Part shown: positions 54,048 through 64,000 of the stretch, piece after piece
How positions within the stretch are numbered: position 1 is the first letter of the stretch
Layout: every line of letters starts with the position of its first letter
Origin: Saussurea involucrata
Lineage: Eukaryota > Streptophyta > Magnoliopsida > Asterales > Asteraceae
Assembly: GCA_033807775.1 (NCBI GenBank)
Contig: CM066314.1
Span: 97,380,929 to 97,444,928, forward strand
Direction: 5' to 3'
Length of the DNA: 64,000 nucleotides
The notes under the pieces: model-generated
Seen by the model: only the letters and a program-made list of their open reading frames with translations
The model's database searches: none
Told to the model about the DNA's origin: nothing
Program-made: the position numbers and the translations under genes

Positions 54048-56456
54048 TTAGTTTTGCTTGGGTACCCACTTCACCATGTATACGCGTTTGTCAGTGGAAG
54101 TGGTTGGAATGGGTTCAGCAGTCTTCGCAGCATTTGAAGATTCAGCTTTGTCTTTCTTCACTTTGGTCAATTTCTTGACCTCAGCGGTATGAGTCACCTT
54201 GACCTGACTTGCAACTGGTTTGGTCTTCTTTGGTGCTATCTTCACCTTAGCTATCTTATCAGCTTTGGTGGCTGTGGGACACTTACTTGCAATATGATCG
54301 GTAAGTCCACAGTGATAACATTTCCTATAACTAAAATTAGTTCTAGGACCACTTGTGTGCTGAGCTTTTAATTTGGAATTAGAAGTGCCAGCACCAAGTA
54401 CACTATTGGTTTTTGAAATAGGACGAACATTCAGTTCTTCAGATTTCTTACCAAGGACATCTACTCTGAGTCTAGGAGTAGGTCGCTGAACTGATCCAGA
54501 GGTCTGATTTCTAGAACCAGATGAATGAATCACTAAGGCTTTGGAAGCATTCAGCTTAGGTACTAAAGTACCCTTCTGAGGATTTTGATAAATTACAATT
54601 CCTTTACCTTTATCTTTAGAGACAGAGGTAGGTTTTGAATAAACCATTTTCTCCTTACCTTTTGAGGAGGTAGGAGTTTCCTCAGGGATTGGTGTAATCG
54701 ATGAGGAGTACTGAGATGAAGAAGTGTCAGCTACTGAGGATACGAACGTTCCAAATTTAAGCATTGAACGTTCAGTGGTTGGTATTGGAGTATCATATTT
54801 ATAACCCAGACCACGTTTATCACTCAGAGGAATCTGAGCCTTAATTATCTCAGTGATCTTTGTTGAAGAATTACACCATCCTTCAACAGTAGCTTGTTCA
54901 GCTTTTAATGCAGCGATAGCTTCCGCTCGTTCAATTTTGACTAGCTGATTTAAATGGACTTGATCTTTAAAATCTTCTTCAAATTTAGAAAGCTTTTCTA
55001 TTTGAAGGTGGCAATTTTTAAGCTTTTCAGCGAGATCAAGATTTTGGTTTTCAACCACAGCTTTGCCGTTCATGGATTCGTATAAGCTTCTAGTCAGTAG
55101 TTCGATTTTACGGAGACTATCAGCTTCATCAATATTTACAATATTGGTAAAGAAGGAAGGTGATACCTGAATGGCAGATGTTGAAGTGGAGGGAATGTCT
55201 GAACTTTCTTCCTCTTCTTCAATCTTGGCCATGAGACATTGATTTGCTTCATCATCTTCAGAATCAGATGATGAGGCTTCTTCATCAGAAGCAGCCCAAT
55301 CATAGTCAGCCATTAGGCCTTTTCCCTTCTTCTTAAAGCTTTTCAGCTTTGCATACTTCTCCTTCAGCTTTAAGTATTTGTCGTCTTTATTCCTTGGAAC
55401 AAAGGATTTCTTTGTAAAGGCTGAAGGTCTCATGATTTTCTTTGACCTGCACTCGTTAGCGAAATGACCTGTCTTTTCGCAGTTAAAACAAGTAGCAGTA
55501 GCCTTATCAACAAAAGCTGATGACTTAGGCTTGTCAGCTATAGAAAGAGTTTTGTTCTTTCTAAACATTTTCTTCTTGGCGAATCTCCTGAACTTTTTAG
55601 TTAGGAGAGCCAAGGATTCATCATCTGAAGAATCAGAATCTGATGATCTTTCAGAGTTACTTTCTAACTCAGTGATAGTGACCACGGGTCGCTGAGTAGA
55701 AGGTTCCTCTGAGATTAAAGCAACAGGGGTGCTTTTGGAATCTTTTACAAGATTCTTCTTAAGATGGCTAGATTGCTCATGATTCAGCAATGTGCCATAT
55801 AAGGTAGCGAGTGTCATTGATCTTAGATCTTTTGACAGCTTGAGACACATGGAATAATTGTCCCAGCTTTCAGGTAAACATTCTAAAAACTTTGTCAGAA
55901 CTTCAAAGTTAGAATATTCCTTACCAACCGTTTTAAGATCTATAATTAAGCAGTTAAAACGTTGATGTACTTCAGAGAGAGTTTCATTCTTACCAGAGAT
56001 GAAACTTTCGTATTGTCTTACCAGGTTGATCTTTCTTGAATCCTGGACTTCAGACGTTCCTTCATACTGAACACATATTGTGTCCCACATGGCCTTCGAG
56101 GATTTCAGGTTCATGACGGAATGGTAGACTTCGTCAGGAAGGGCCATGGATAGTATGGATCTGGCTTTTGTATCTATAGCCACTTTCTTCTTGTCTTCAT
56201 CGGTCCAATGATGGATTTCCTTTGGAATCAGCCTTTCTGGAATAGCAGCTCTAGTTGCAGTGGCTGGAACGGCAGGATCAATCGTTACAGGGATGTGTGT
56301 ACCGTTTTCAAGATAGTAAGGTATAGTAGGGTCTACACCTTCTAAGAAGAGTGTCATCCTATTTTTCCATAAGTTGAAGTTGTCTCTGGAAAATCTAGGG
56401 GGTTTTGCAAGAGAACCATTGTCGATATAGTGAGTGTTTGTGTTTGAGTTGGCCAT
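54048..56456 (-). CDS. gag: CopA-2 Gag, intact
   Basis: 802 codons from MANSNTNTHY. Residues 15-35 and about 85-230 form the UBN2-like capsid region (RFSRDNFNLWKNRM, ECLPESWDNY). A first zinc knuckle CFNCEKTGHFANEC is at 323-336, an acidic Ser/Asp/Glu tract near 385-420, a coiled coil at 440-530, and a second knuckle CYHCGLTDHIASKC at 713-726, followed by a Lys-rich end. Gag packages the genomic RNA in cytoplasmic particles. It ends in TAA, and the frame then stays open into pol, so Pol needs readthrough, reinitiation or an RNA event. At over 800 residues with two distant knuckles it is long for Copia Gag. Confidence 0.95.
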   Translation of the reverse strand: MANSNTNTHYIDNGSLAKPPRFSRDNFNLWKNRMTLFLEGVDPTIPYYLENGTHIPVTIDPAVPATATRAAIPERLIPKEIHHWTDEDKKKVAIDTKARSILSMALPDEVYHSVMNLKSSKAMWDTICVQYEGTSEVQDSRKINLVRQYESFISGKNETLSEVHQRFNCLIIDLKTVGKEYSNFEVLTKFLECLPESWDNYSMCLKLSKDLRSMTLATLYGTLLNHEQSSHLKKNLVKDSKSTPVALISEEPSTQRPVVTITELESNSERSSDSDSSDDESLALLTKKFRRFAKKKMFRKNKTLSIADKPKSSAFVDKATATCFNCEKTGHFANECRSKKIMRPSAFTKKSFVPRNKDDKYLKLKEKYAKLKSFKKKGKGLMADYDWAASDEEASSSDSEDDEANQCLMAKIEEEEESSDIPSTSTSAIQVSPSFFTNIVNIDEADSLRKIELLTRSLYESMNGKAVVENQNLDLAEKLKNCHLQIEKLSKFEEDFKDQVHLNQLVKIERAEAIAALKAEQATVEGWCNSSTKITEIIKAQIPLSDKRGLGYKYDTPIPTTERSMLKFGTFVSSVADTSSSQYSSSITPIPEETPTSSKGKEKMVYSKPTSVSKDKGKGIVIYQNPQKGTLVPKLNASKALVIHSSGSRNQTSGSVQRPTPRLRVDVLGKKSEELNVRPISKTNSVLGAGTSNSKLKAQHTSGPRTNFSYRKCYHCGLTDHIASKCPTATKADKIAKVKIAPKKTKPVASQVKVTHTAEVKKLTKVKKDKAESSNAAKTAEPIPTTSTDKRVYMVKWVPKQN

Positions 56457-56523
56457 TTTCAGATAATAGCACGGAAGAGAAAATATCTTAGATTAGATCT
56501 TGTTTATGAGATTAAACAAATCT

Positions 56524-56535
56524 GCTCTGATACCA
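56524..56535 (-). promoter_or_regulatory. CopA-2 primer binding site
   Basis: Minus-strand TGGTATCAGAGC, two bases inside the 5' LTR. Confidence 0.95.
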
Positions 56536-56537
56536 CT

Positions 56538-57496
56538 TGTTGGTCCCGAAAGGCTTAAACAAGTTTGTAGAAGGGGGGGTTGAATACAAACACACTATTT
56601 TACTTTTCTAAATTGTTTATTGATAAATCATTAACAATTTACAGCTTGTTGCGGAAACAAGATTAAGGATAAACCTAAATCTAAACAAGTTGGAACACTA
56701 AGGTTTTCTTGCACTAAGAAAGATAAGGAGATTACTAATAAAATCCTATCTTGAGAGATTTGAACTTGTCCAGAGTTAGCAAGTTACTTCAAATGAAGTG
56801 AGTTCATCTCTTTATATACTGCATGCATTTAATGCAATCCAGTATATACTTTACACGTGTCATTAGCGGATTGGTTGCATGTCATTGACCTTTGATGACA
56901 ACCTTAGTAGCCGCATGAATGAACAGTGTAGTATCAGAGTGGTTGTACGATTTCAGATTTTCGGAGGTTCTTTTCTGACATTTCGTACGGTGGCGTGCAA
57001 GGGAGGTTAAGACAAAAGTACTTTGTACGGAGGACTTCATGATCAGCTTTCGTTGATTCAGCGATTATCATTTACTATTCAGCAGATGATAAAGTTCAGC
57101 GATAGCTGAAGTCTTGTACTTGATACTTCACGTTGAGTGGACAAATCTGAGTCTTCGCTGATCTGCATCAGTTCATTAGGAGACTTGTCGCTGGTTCTTG
57201 AGCTTGATCTTCGACTTCAGCGTAGAACCTTTGTTGACGTGAATCTTGTCTTCAGGGATCATAAGTAAACAACTAACTTATCAGCGATCACCATAAGGAC
57301 TGAACAGACTCAGCGATATGGTGAACAGTGTTCGCTGAATGTTTAATCTAAAAGTGCGAGAGTTCCTATCAGCAGTACTGTAAGATCTTAGTACTTATCA
57401 GCGATAGTGAAACTCTGATACATATTGTTTACTTACAATTTTCACTAAGTATTTAAGATAGGGTCATTATCAAATCACTGAGGGTTTGGATCAACA
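56538..57496 (-). repeat. CopA-2 5' LTR
   Basis: 959 bp, seven-G run at 56573..56579, TATA box complement at 56811..56818. Confidence 0.95.
56811..56818 (-). promoter_or_regulatory. TATA box of CopA-2 5' LTR
   Basis: TATATAAA on the minus strand. The genomic RNA would start near 56785, making R-U5 about 250 bp. Confidence 0.5.
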
Positions 57497-57501
57497 ATTT
57501 G
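57497..57501. repeat. target duplication of CopA-2 (right)
   Basis: ATTTG, matching 44597..44601. Confidence 0.9.
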
Positions 57502-58036
57502 GAATGTTTTTAATAATGCTTTTAGAACATATTTAGAAATTCGTGTCCTAGAAAATTATTTCCAAAAAGAATTTGTTCGAGATACTAACCTTTTTGTTCT
57601 TCTTTGTCCGGCAAAGTTCTTTTCTTCTGTTGATGTCATATCTTCCTTTGCTCTCCCTTGACTTATAAATCTCTGTAGATTAAGCAAGGTCTCCTTCTGC
57701 TCCCCCTTGATCTACTCAACCTCTGTAGATCAAGTATGTTCTCTTTCTGCTCCCCCTTGACCTATGCTTGGTTCAAATAATCAGAAGTAAAATGTATATA
57801 ACATAGGTTAAGTGTATCAGAGGTTCTGTAAGGATCGTCAGAGGTTCTGAGGAGTCCTACAGAATCTCTGTTGTTTTCAGAATTGAGATTTTAGAATTTA
57901 CATACAAAAGTAAATTATTTACTAAAATAAAAATAAAAATAAAAATAAAGTAAAAAAAACTTATTATTTTAATAATTTACCAAAACAAAAAAAAATTATA
58001 CATGCTTTTAAAATGAAGATAAGAAACTTACAGAGG
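57502..58036 (-). other. CopB spacer, pol side, with polypurine-like repeats
   Basis: Non-coding. Two copies of a 50-bp unit end in minus-strand TCAAGGGGGAGCA (57698..57710 and 57748..57760), with a degenerate third at about 57648. CAGAGG-type words and an AT-rich stretch (57900..58000) fill the rest. Confidence 0.6.
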
Positions 58037-61000
58037 TTAATCCATATTTATCATTCCTAATTTACCCACCAAGTAAAGGAATCTTTTCTCATCAAGTGCC
58101 TTAGTGAATAAATCAGCAAGCTGAAATTCTGTTGGTACAAAATGCATCTCGATGGTTTGATTTTCAACATGATACTTCAGAAAGTGATACCTGATATCTA
58201 TGTGCTTTGTCTTTGAATGTTGTACTGGATTTGCAGAGATGGCAATTGCACTTTTGGAATCACATAAGATGGGAATTTTGCAGATGATGTGACCAAAGTC
58301 TTTCAGCTGAGTTTTCATCCACAGAACTTGAGAGCAACAGCTAGCAGCAGCAACGTATTCAGCTTCTGTCGTAGATGTTGAGACCCAATTCTGTTTCTTT
58401 GAAGTCCAGCTTACTAATTTCCCACCTAGGAATTGACAACTCCCAGAGGTACTCTTTCTGTCGAGTTTACATCCTCCATAATCTGAATCTGTGTAAGCCT
58501 TTAGTCCAAAACCAGAGTTCTGTGGATACCAGAGGCCAAGATTTTTGGTCCCTCTGAGGTATCTAAAGATTCTCTTTACAGCAATATAATGTGACTTCTT
58601 AGGATTAGCTTGATATCTTGCACAGAGGCATGTGGCATGCATTATGTCAGGTCTACTGGATGTTAAGTATAATAAATACCCAATCATTCCTCTGTAAAAG
58701 CGTGCACTCGACAGAGATGCCATTGGGATCTGAAAATAGTTTATTTCCAGTGGCCATTGGGGTTTTCAAGACAGAGGCATCAGAGAGGCTATATTTTTCA
58801 AGTATGTCAGAGGCATATTTGATTGGTTTATGAAAATTTCTTCTGATGTTTGTTTGACTTGAAGTCCGAGGAAAAAGGTTAATTCTCCCATCATACTCAT
58901 TTCAAACTCACTCTGCATGAGCTTTTCAAAATCTTTACATTTTTGTGCATTTGTAGACCCAAAAATGATGTGATCTATATATATTTGTACAAGAATAAGC
59001 TCATTTCCTTCTCCTTTAAAGAACAGAGTTGTATCAGTGGTACCTCTTTTGTAGTTGTTATCGAGAAGAAAGGTAGAAAGTCTTTCATACCATGCTCTTG
59101 GAGCCTGTTTCAGTCCATATAGAGCTTTCTCGAGGTAATAGACATACCTTGGGTACTTTGAGCTTTCAAACCCTGGTGGTTGTTGGACGTATACTTCTTC
59201 TTGAATTTCACCATTGAAAAAAGCAGATTTTACATCCATTTGATATACTTTAAAACCTCTATGGGCTGCGAAGGCTAAGAAAATTCTTATTGTTTCGAGT
59301 CGTGCAACAGGGGCAAAAGTTTCATCGTAATCTATGCCCTCTTCTTGGCGATATCCCTTGGTCACCAGTCTTGCTTTGTTTCGAATGATCACTCCATCCT
59401 CATCCTTTTTGTTTCTGAAGACCTACTTAGTCCCTATGACCTGTTTCCCTCGTGGCAGAGGTACTAGAGTCCAGACCTTGTTTCGCTCAAACTGCAGAAG
59501 CTCTTCTTGCATAGCATCCACCCAGTTTGGGTCTTCCAGGGCCTCAGATATCTTTTTCGGTTCGACCACACTAATAAAGTTGGTAAAGAATCAAAAATTT
59601 GCAGAAGCTGATCTTGTTTTTACCTTATCCGTGGGATTACCGATGATTTGGCTTGGAGGATGGCTTTTCGTCCATTGAGTTGTTCGTGTTAGATGATCAT
59701 TTGGGTCATCAAGTTGAACTGCTGTGGTTGAAGTAGTTGATGGTTCTGCCCATGTGTTTAGTTCAGCTTCTGTAGGAATGGGTATCAAAATTGGAATTTC
59801 CTTCTTTGTAGGCATTGTGGTTTCATCTTCACTTCCCTCCGGTGTTTCTTCTGGTGTTGCTTCCTCTGTTGGATTTGTTAGTATTTGGATTACCTCTGGT
59901 GTAGAATCTTTTTCAGTACCTGTAGTAGTTGCAGAAGAGGATGTGGTATTAAATGGATCAGACATAGAGATACTTACTTCGTTTACGGAAGGTGATTCTG
60001 CAGAGGTGCTGTTGGTTCCCGCAGAGGGATCAACATCGTCGTTGACCATCTCTTGAAATAGAAGACCTAAATCTTCATTTATTTTTTAGATGCCAGAGGA
60101 TTTCTTGTTTAGCCCAAGTTCTGAACTGAATTGTTCAGAAGTCTTTTGGAATGAGTCATCAAATGACACATTGATGCTTTCTACTATCGTGCGCGAATTT
60201 AGAAGGTAAACCATGTAGGCTTTGGAAGCGGCAGAGTACCCGATGAACTTGCCTTGGTCAGCCTTTTCTTCAAACTTTCCTCTTTAGTCTCTGTCGTTTA
60301 AGACAAAGCATTTGCATCCAAACACATGGAGAAACTTGATGTTTGGTCGCCGTTTATTGATCAATTCATAAGGAGTTTTGACGTGTCTTTTCACGATTGT
60401 TGAACAATTTTGGGTATAGCAAGCAGTTGAAATTGCTTATGCCCAAAAGGTCATTGGTAATCCCTATGCAGAAAGCATGGTTCTTGCAGCCTCCACAAGC
60501 GTGAAGTTCTTTTGTTCGACCACGCCATTCTGTTGTGGGGTGCGAGCGGCAGAGAAGTTCTGGGATATTCCTACTACTGTGAGATAGGCTTCAATGACAG
60601 AGTTTTTGAATTCTGTGCCATTGTCACTTCGTAACTTCAGAATTCTGCACTCATAAAGAACTTGGATTCTTTTCATTAGATTAATCAAGATGCATGGAAC
60701 ATCTGATTTCTTTCTGACAAATTCAACCCATGTAAATCGTGAATACTCATCAATCAAGACAAGTATATATTTCTTGCCACCTAGGCTCTGTATAGCGATT
60801 GGACCGCAGAGGTCAACGTGAAGCATGTACAGAGGCCTAGGACAAGACACATCAGTTTTGCCTCTGTGGGAAGCTCTTTTGAGTTTTCCCATTTCATAAG
60901 CAGAGCATAAATGACCCTTATTAAATTTACATTAGGTAAACCTTTGACCAGTTCAAGTTTTACCAGTTTATCAAGAGTATGAAAGTTTAAGTGACAGAAC

Positions 61001-61437
61001 CTGTTGTGCCATAGCCAGGCTTCTTCACTTTTGTTTGCAACAAGACAAATGTTGTCCTTGTTTTTGGCATTGAAGTTCATTAGATATATATCACCTTTTC
61101 TTTTGGCTCGCAGAAGTTCAATTCCGGTGTCTTCACTTAGTAGAGAGCAGAATGTTCTTTTGAACAGTACATCGAATCCTGTGTCACAAAGTTGGCTTAC
61201 ACTGAGTAGGTTGTGTTTTAGGCCATCCATATATGCAACTTTCTGTACGGTGATATTCTCTTTCCTTATGACTCCATAGCCTTTAATATGCCCGTTTTTG
61301 TTGTCTCTAAAAGTCACTGATCCACCATCTTGTTTTTCTTGGTACGTAGATAAAAGACTTCTGTTGCCAGTCATATGCCTTGAGCATCCGGAGTCTAGAT
61401 ACCATATTGGCACATACTGCTTCTGCAAGACAATCAT
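58037..61437 (-). pseudogene. pol: CopB pol, broken
   Basis: Fragments in copia order: protease and pre-integrase (61437..60781, WYLDSGCSRHMTG), integrase core (60892..60464, LRSDNGTEF and TPQQNGVVEQKN), integrase C-terminal linker (60049..59591), RT (59392..58766, QMDVKSAFFNG and YIDHIIFGS) and RNase H (58723..58037, KHIDIRYHF). The RT active site reads YIDH where YVDD is expected, so a catalytic Asp is lost. Frame changes and stops separate the fragments, including one in the CxxC zinc-finger region near 60900. Similarity to CopA pol is clear but moderate, so CopB is a separate family. Confidence 0.9.
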
Positions 61438-63468
61438 AGAGTTTTAGGTACCCATATCCATATGGGTCCAGTTTCGTCAGAATTTTTCAAGTATGCCTTA
61501 GCATTCTTGAAATACATTTTATTCTTTGTCGAAGAATCAGTTTGTTTCTCTTTAATATTTGATTTAGGTGCAGAGAGAAAACAATTTGAACTACAGAAAT
61601 GATTATTCAATTTGAACATTAGATCAAAGCAATGACAGTATGGAACATCAGAAGTGATTTGCTTGAAATTTTCATTGAAAGCTTTAAACTGGGCCACAGA
61701 GGCATTACATTCTATTCTAGCATATGGCTTCCTATTACAAGAAGATTTATGTAGATTAGATTGTTGGCAAAAATCTTTGTTTGTAGCAGCCTTCTTTGAG
61801 TCCCTTCTGTGGTGAACTTCTGTTGATTTCACTGCCACAGAAGAAAAAGATTTGTTAGGTTTTGGCCACTTACCCTTTTGTTGCCATGTTGGGTTCTCTT
61901 TAATTTTTAAGGGTTTTAAAAACTTAGAATCTTTTGGATTTTGAGTGGACATTAACTTCTGTTTTTTGAAATTTTCAAGCTCAATTGAGGTTTTGGCTTG
62001 TATGCACATATCCAAAAAATCTGGACAGATTGGAATTCCATTGATTTTCTCCTTTGGAGGAATAGTTCTGTTAAGAACTTCAGAGGTTTGTTTAATAACC
62101 TCTGAGTCACAAGAAACCTTTTCTATTCTGTCAGTCTCTGATTCGTCAGATGATGAATCGTCCTCATATACAGAGGTTGAGTCATCAATATTTCTTTCGA
62201 CAGAGACTGGATTTTCCGAACATGTGTCATACTTGCTTTCTTCATCTGAAAAAATATTTTATAAGTCAACAGAGGTGTCTGATAAGATCTCTTCAGAGAG
62301 TTTTTGATTTGTAGACGGTGTACAAAGATTTTCAAAATATCTGTTTTCCCAATTTCCATTATCTCTTTTTCAATTATATTTCTTAGTTTTTCTTCTGAAA
62401 AGATTGGTTTGAACTCAAGTGCTTCTGCAGATAATTTCTTTTCAGAATCTATTGTGCAGATAAAAGCAACTTGAGTTTGAGTCTCTGGTGTACCAAACTT
62501 GAAGATTCCTATCTGATCTTGAGTTTTCAGATATCTCTTTGGTTTGGATCCTCTTTTGACAGAGGTTGAAGGTGATAAATCTGTGTTTTCAAACCACACA
62601 TTTATCATCTTCATGGGTTTCCTTAAGTGAGGTTCCCCAGAGACTTTTACTCTCTTACTTACAGAGATTAAGTTTGGAAAATTAGGTTTGTTGACTTTTC
62701 CTAAAGTAAATAGAGATGACAGAGGTTTATTCTTTTTGTTTTCTGTACCTTGATTAATATCACTGTACCCAATACCTCGCCTTCCTATTTGAGTATTTAT
62801 TTTCTCATACACCTTTTGTGCATCACGATAATTTTTAATTAAAACATCTCTTCTAAGTAGATCTTGCCAAAGGACTTCTCTTTCCTTTTGAAAATATTCC
62901 TTAAGATCTAAAATGTTTAGTCTGTCGCTTTCAGAATCTGAAAGTTCTTTTGTTTTGGATTTTAAAGATGTATTTAATTCATAAATTCTCTCTTTTAAAG
63001 GAAATAGATTCTTGTTCCAGTGTGCTTCTAATTCTTCCTTTTCTTTGATAATTTTTGTTTTTTCTTCAGTGAGAAGTCTAGCTTCTCTTTCATAAAAAGT
63101 GAGATTTTTCTGAATATCATCACAAGTCTTTTTCAGTTCAATATTTTCAGTTTTAATTATAAGTAAATCAACTTCTGTTGTACTAAAGGTGGAGTTTAAA
63201 GTAGATACCTCAGTGTCAGAGTCGGAGATGATTTCTGCTATGCCACAGAACAAGGCATTGTTGGTGTATTCATCATCAGAGGTTGTATATGACTCCCAAT
63301 CTTCCTTGTTCACCACTTTGTTTGCCATGAGTGACTTTTGAGCATAATACTCATCTTTCTTTTTGTAAAAAGTTGAGTCCTTCTGTGGGCGATTTGGCCT
63401 GCTTATGCATTCATTGGCAAAGTGGCCTGGCTTCCCACAGTTGTAGCAACCTTGGTTTTGGGGGAGCA
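61434..63468 (-). pseudogene. gag: CopB gag, N-terminal half missing
   Basis: Begins directly at the zinc knuckle CYNCGKPGHFANEC. A long coiled-coil region follows (Glu/Lys/Leu-rich, about residues 80-200 of the fragment), then a Ser/Asp/Glu-rich part and 62015..61434, which has the KQTDSSTKNK region and ends GPIWIWVPKTL just before pol, like the KWVPKQN end of CopA Gag. The capsid region upstream of the knuckle is absent because sequence changes at about 63460..63490. One frame change lies near 62120. It cannot make a functional Gag. Confidence 0.8.
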
Positions 63469-63735
63469 TGACCAGGTATCAAGTAAGTTTACTCACCTGT
63501 TGAGGGGGAGCGTCACACAAGGTATTTTTTTCTTTCATCTGTCAAAATAGTTTTTGTGGGTGTGTGTGGGCACTCCTGTGTGTTTTCAACAACTGTTCAT
63601 CATTTGAGGGGGAGCGACACAATGTTTTTCTTTAAATGCTCAAAAGCTTTTATGTGTCGAACTCTCCATTGCACAATTTTTGCACTATTTGAGGGGGAGC
63701 AAAGCCATCCCCATGCTCAGTTTGAGGGTAAGCGA
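63460..63735 (+). repeat. cluster of polypurine-like tracts at the right junction
   Basis: GGGGGAGC occurs at 63460, 63504, 63608 and 63693, mostly inside TTTGAGGGGGAGC, with a degenerate GAGGGTAAGC at 63725. The first overlaps the end of the CopB gag fragment, so the junction may lie within it. Confidence 0.7.
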
Positions 63736-64000
63736 GAGAAGGTTCGTTTTAAATCCAAATAATCCTATTTTTGCAAAATCTACAAGGACAGAGCTAATTT
63801 TTGTGAAAATCCCAGAGTATCCGGACAGGTATCCGGAACCTCTATCTGTCCGGATAGGTTCCCGGACCGGGTCCTTATCCGGATTGGATGGGAACCCGGA
63901 CACCACATCCGGACTCTTGGATTCATATAGCATCCGGACTCCATTTTCCTTCATTTATCCGGGATATTCAAAAACCCACCGGATACCCCAGCTATGCATA
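63736..64000 (+). mobile_element. CopD-like spacer fragment, opposite orientation
   Basis: Non-coding. From 63820 onward about ten TCCGG/CCGGA words occur in 180 bp. The order polypurine tracts then TCCGGA cluster, read on the plus strand, matches the CopD spacer read on the minus strand (35.7 to 27.0 kb). It is probably the start of the ORF3 promoter or leader region of a second CopD-like element continuing past the window. Confidence 0.45.

Larger units (their letters stand above)
44602..57496 (-). mobile_element. CopA-2: young Sirevirus-like Copia element
   Basis: A complete 12.9-kb element on the minus strand with an ATTTG duplication. Its LTRs differ by one substitution that I found (near 57160) and by G-run length (12 against 7), so insertion is very recent on the scale of plant LTR clocks. 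gag and pol are uninterrupted; ORF3 carries two deletions. It interrupts the CopB spacer. The order 5' LTR, primer site, gag, pol, spacer with internal promoter, ORF3, polypurine tract, 3' LTR matches CopA-1. Confidence 0.95.
37961..63468 (-). mobile_element. CopB: Sirevirus-like Copia element, split by CopA-2
   Basis: Minus-strand order: gag (63468..61434), pol (61437..58037), spacer (58036..57502 and 44596..43662), ORF3 (43661..38891), polypurine tract, 3' LTR (38756..37961). CopA-2 sits in the spacer with an ATTTG duplication. The 5' LTR, primer site and the capsid half of gag are missing: sequence changes near 63460..63490 to a CopD-like spacer. All genes are broken. The pentamer left of the LTR is GGATG. 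Confidence 0.8.

Noticed and set aside
54036..54680. Splice from AAAG|GTAAGG in late gag (near 54655) to TTGCAG|G at the start of pol to bypass the TAA
   Set aside because: The donor cuts after the first base of a codon and the acceptor lies between codons, so the join creates an immediate TAA. Other GGTAAG donors in gag that I checked have the same phase.
63736..64000. Right end as the direct continuation of CopD from 35737
   Set aside because: The order of polypurine tracts and TCCGGA words is inverted relative to CopD.

Overview
The window is a block of nested LTR retrotransposons from a plant nuclear genome. I see no cellular housekeeping gene, rRNA, tRNA or CRISPR array. The evidence for a plant is Ty1/copia and Ty3/gypsy gag-pol genes with plant initiator-Met primer sites, AT-rich spacers, and long downstream ORFs of a type common in Asteraceae repeats. 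Asteraceae is an inference from protein style and was not tested.

Layout. Names are mine. CopD is the oldest layer and lies on the minus strand. Its 3' LTR is 522..762 and its downstream ORF (ORF3) runs from about 26.9 kb leftwards. Two elements split it: CopA-1 (906..14383, target duplication ATTTA) and a non-coding LTR element, LARD-E (16289..25043, duplication AAGAGG). Its spacer is split by TatF (28219..35590, duplication GTGAC), a Tat-like gypsy element with gag-protease, no reverse transcriptase, and an antisense gene with introns. Next come a truncated CopC (35738..37960) and CopB (37961 to about 63.47 kb), which appears inserted in CopC's ORF3. CopB is split by CopA-2 (44602..57496, duplication ATTTG). 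CopA-1 carries a solo LTR in pol (8715..9201, duplication GAGGG). The last 0.5 kb looks like the spacer of a second CopD-like element in the opposite orientation.

The four Copia groups look like Sireviruses (SIRE/Maximus lineage): gag-pol in copia order, a large extra ORF after pol, spacer copies of the polypurine tract in CopB and CopD, and dense short repeated words. CopA-2 is the youngest: its LTRs differ by about one substitution plus a G-run length change, and gag and pol are open. CopA-1 is a decayed sister with about 1% LTR divergence.

Two patterns stand out. First, ORF3 looks like a self-contained gene: in CopA and CopD it has its own TATA box, a 5' leader intron and a start codon just after the acceptor, and CopA also has a coding intron; the TatF antisense ORF has three phase-compatible introns of its own. 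Second, each family carries its own short word on both strands: TCAGCG in CopA, CAGAGG in CopB/CopC, TCCGGA in CopD, CAGAAGTTCTG in the solo LTR and GTCG in TatF. All counts and divergences here are by eye.
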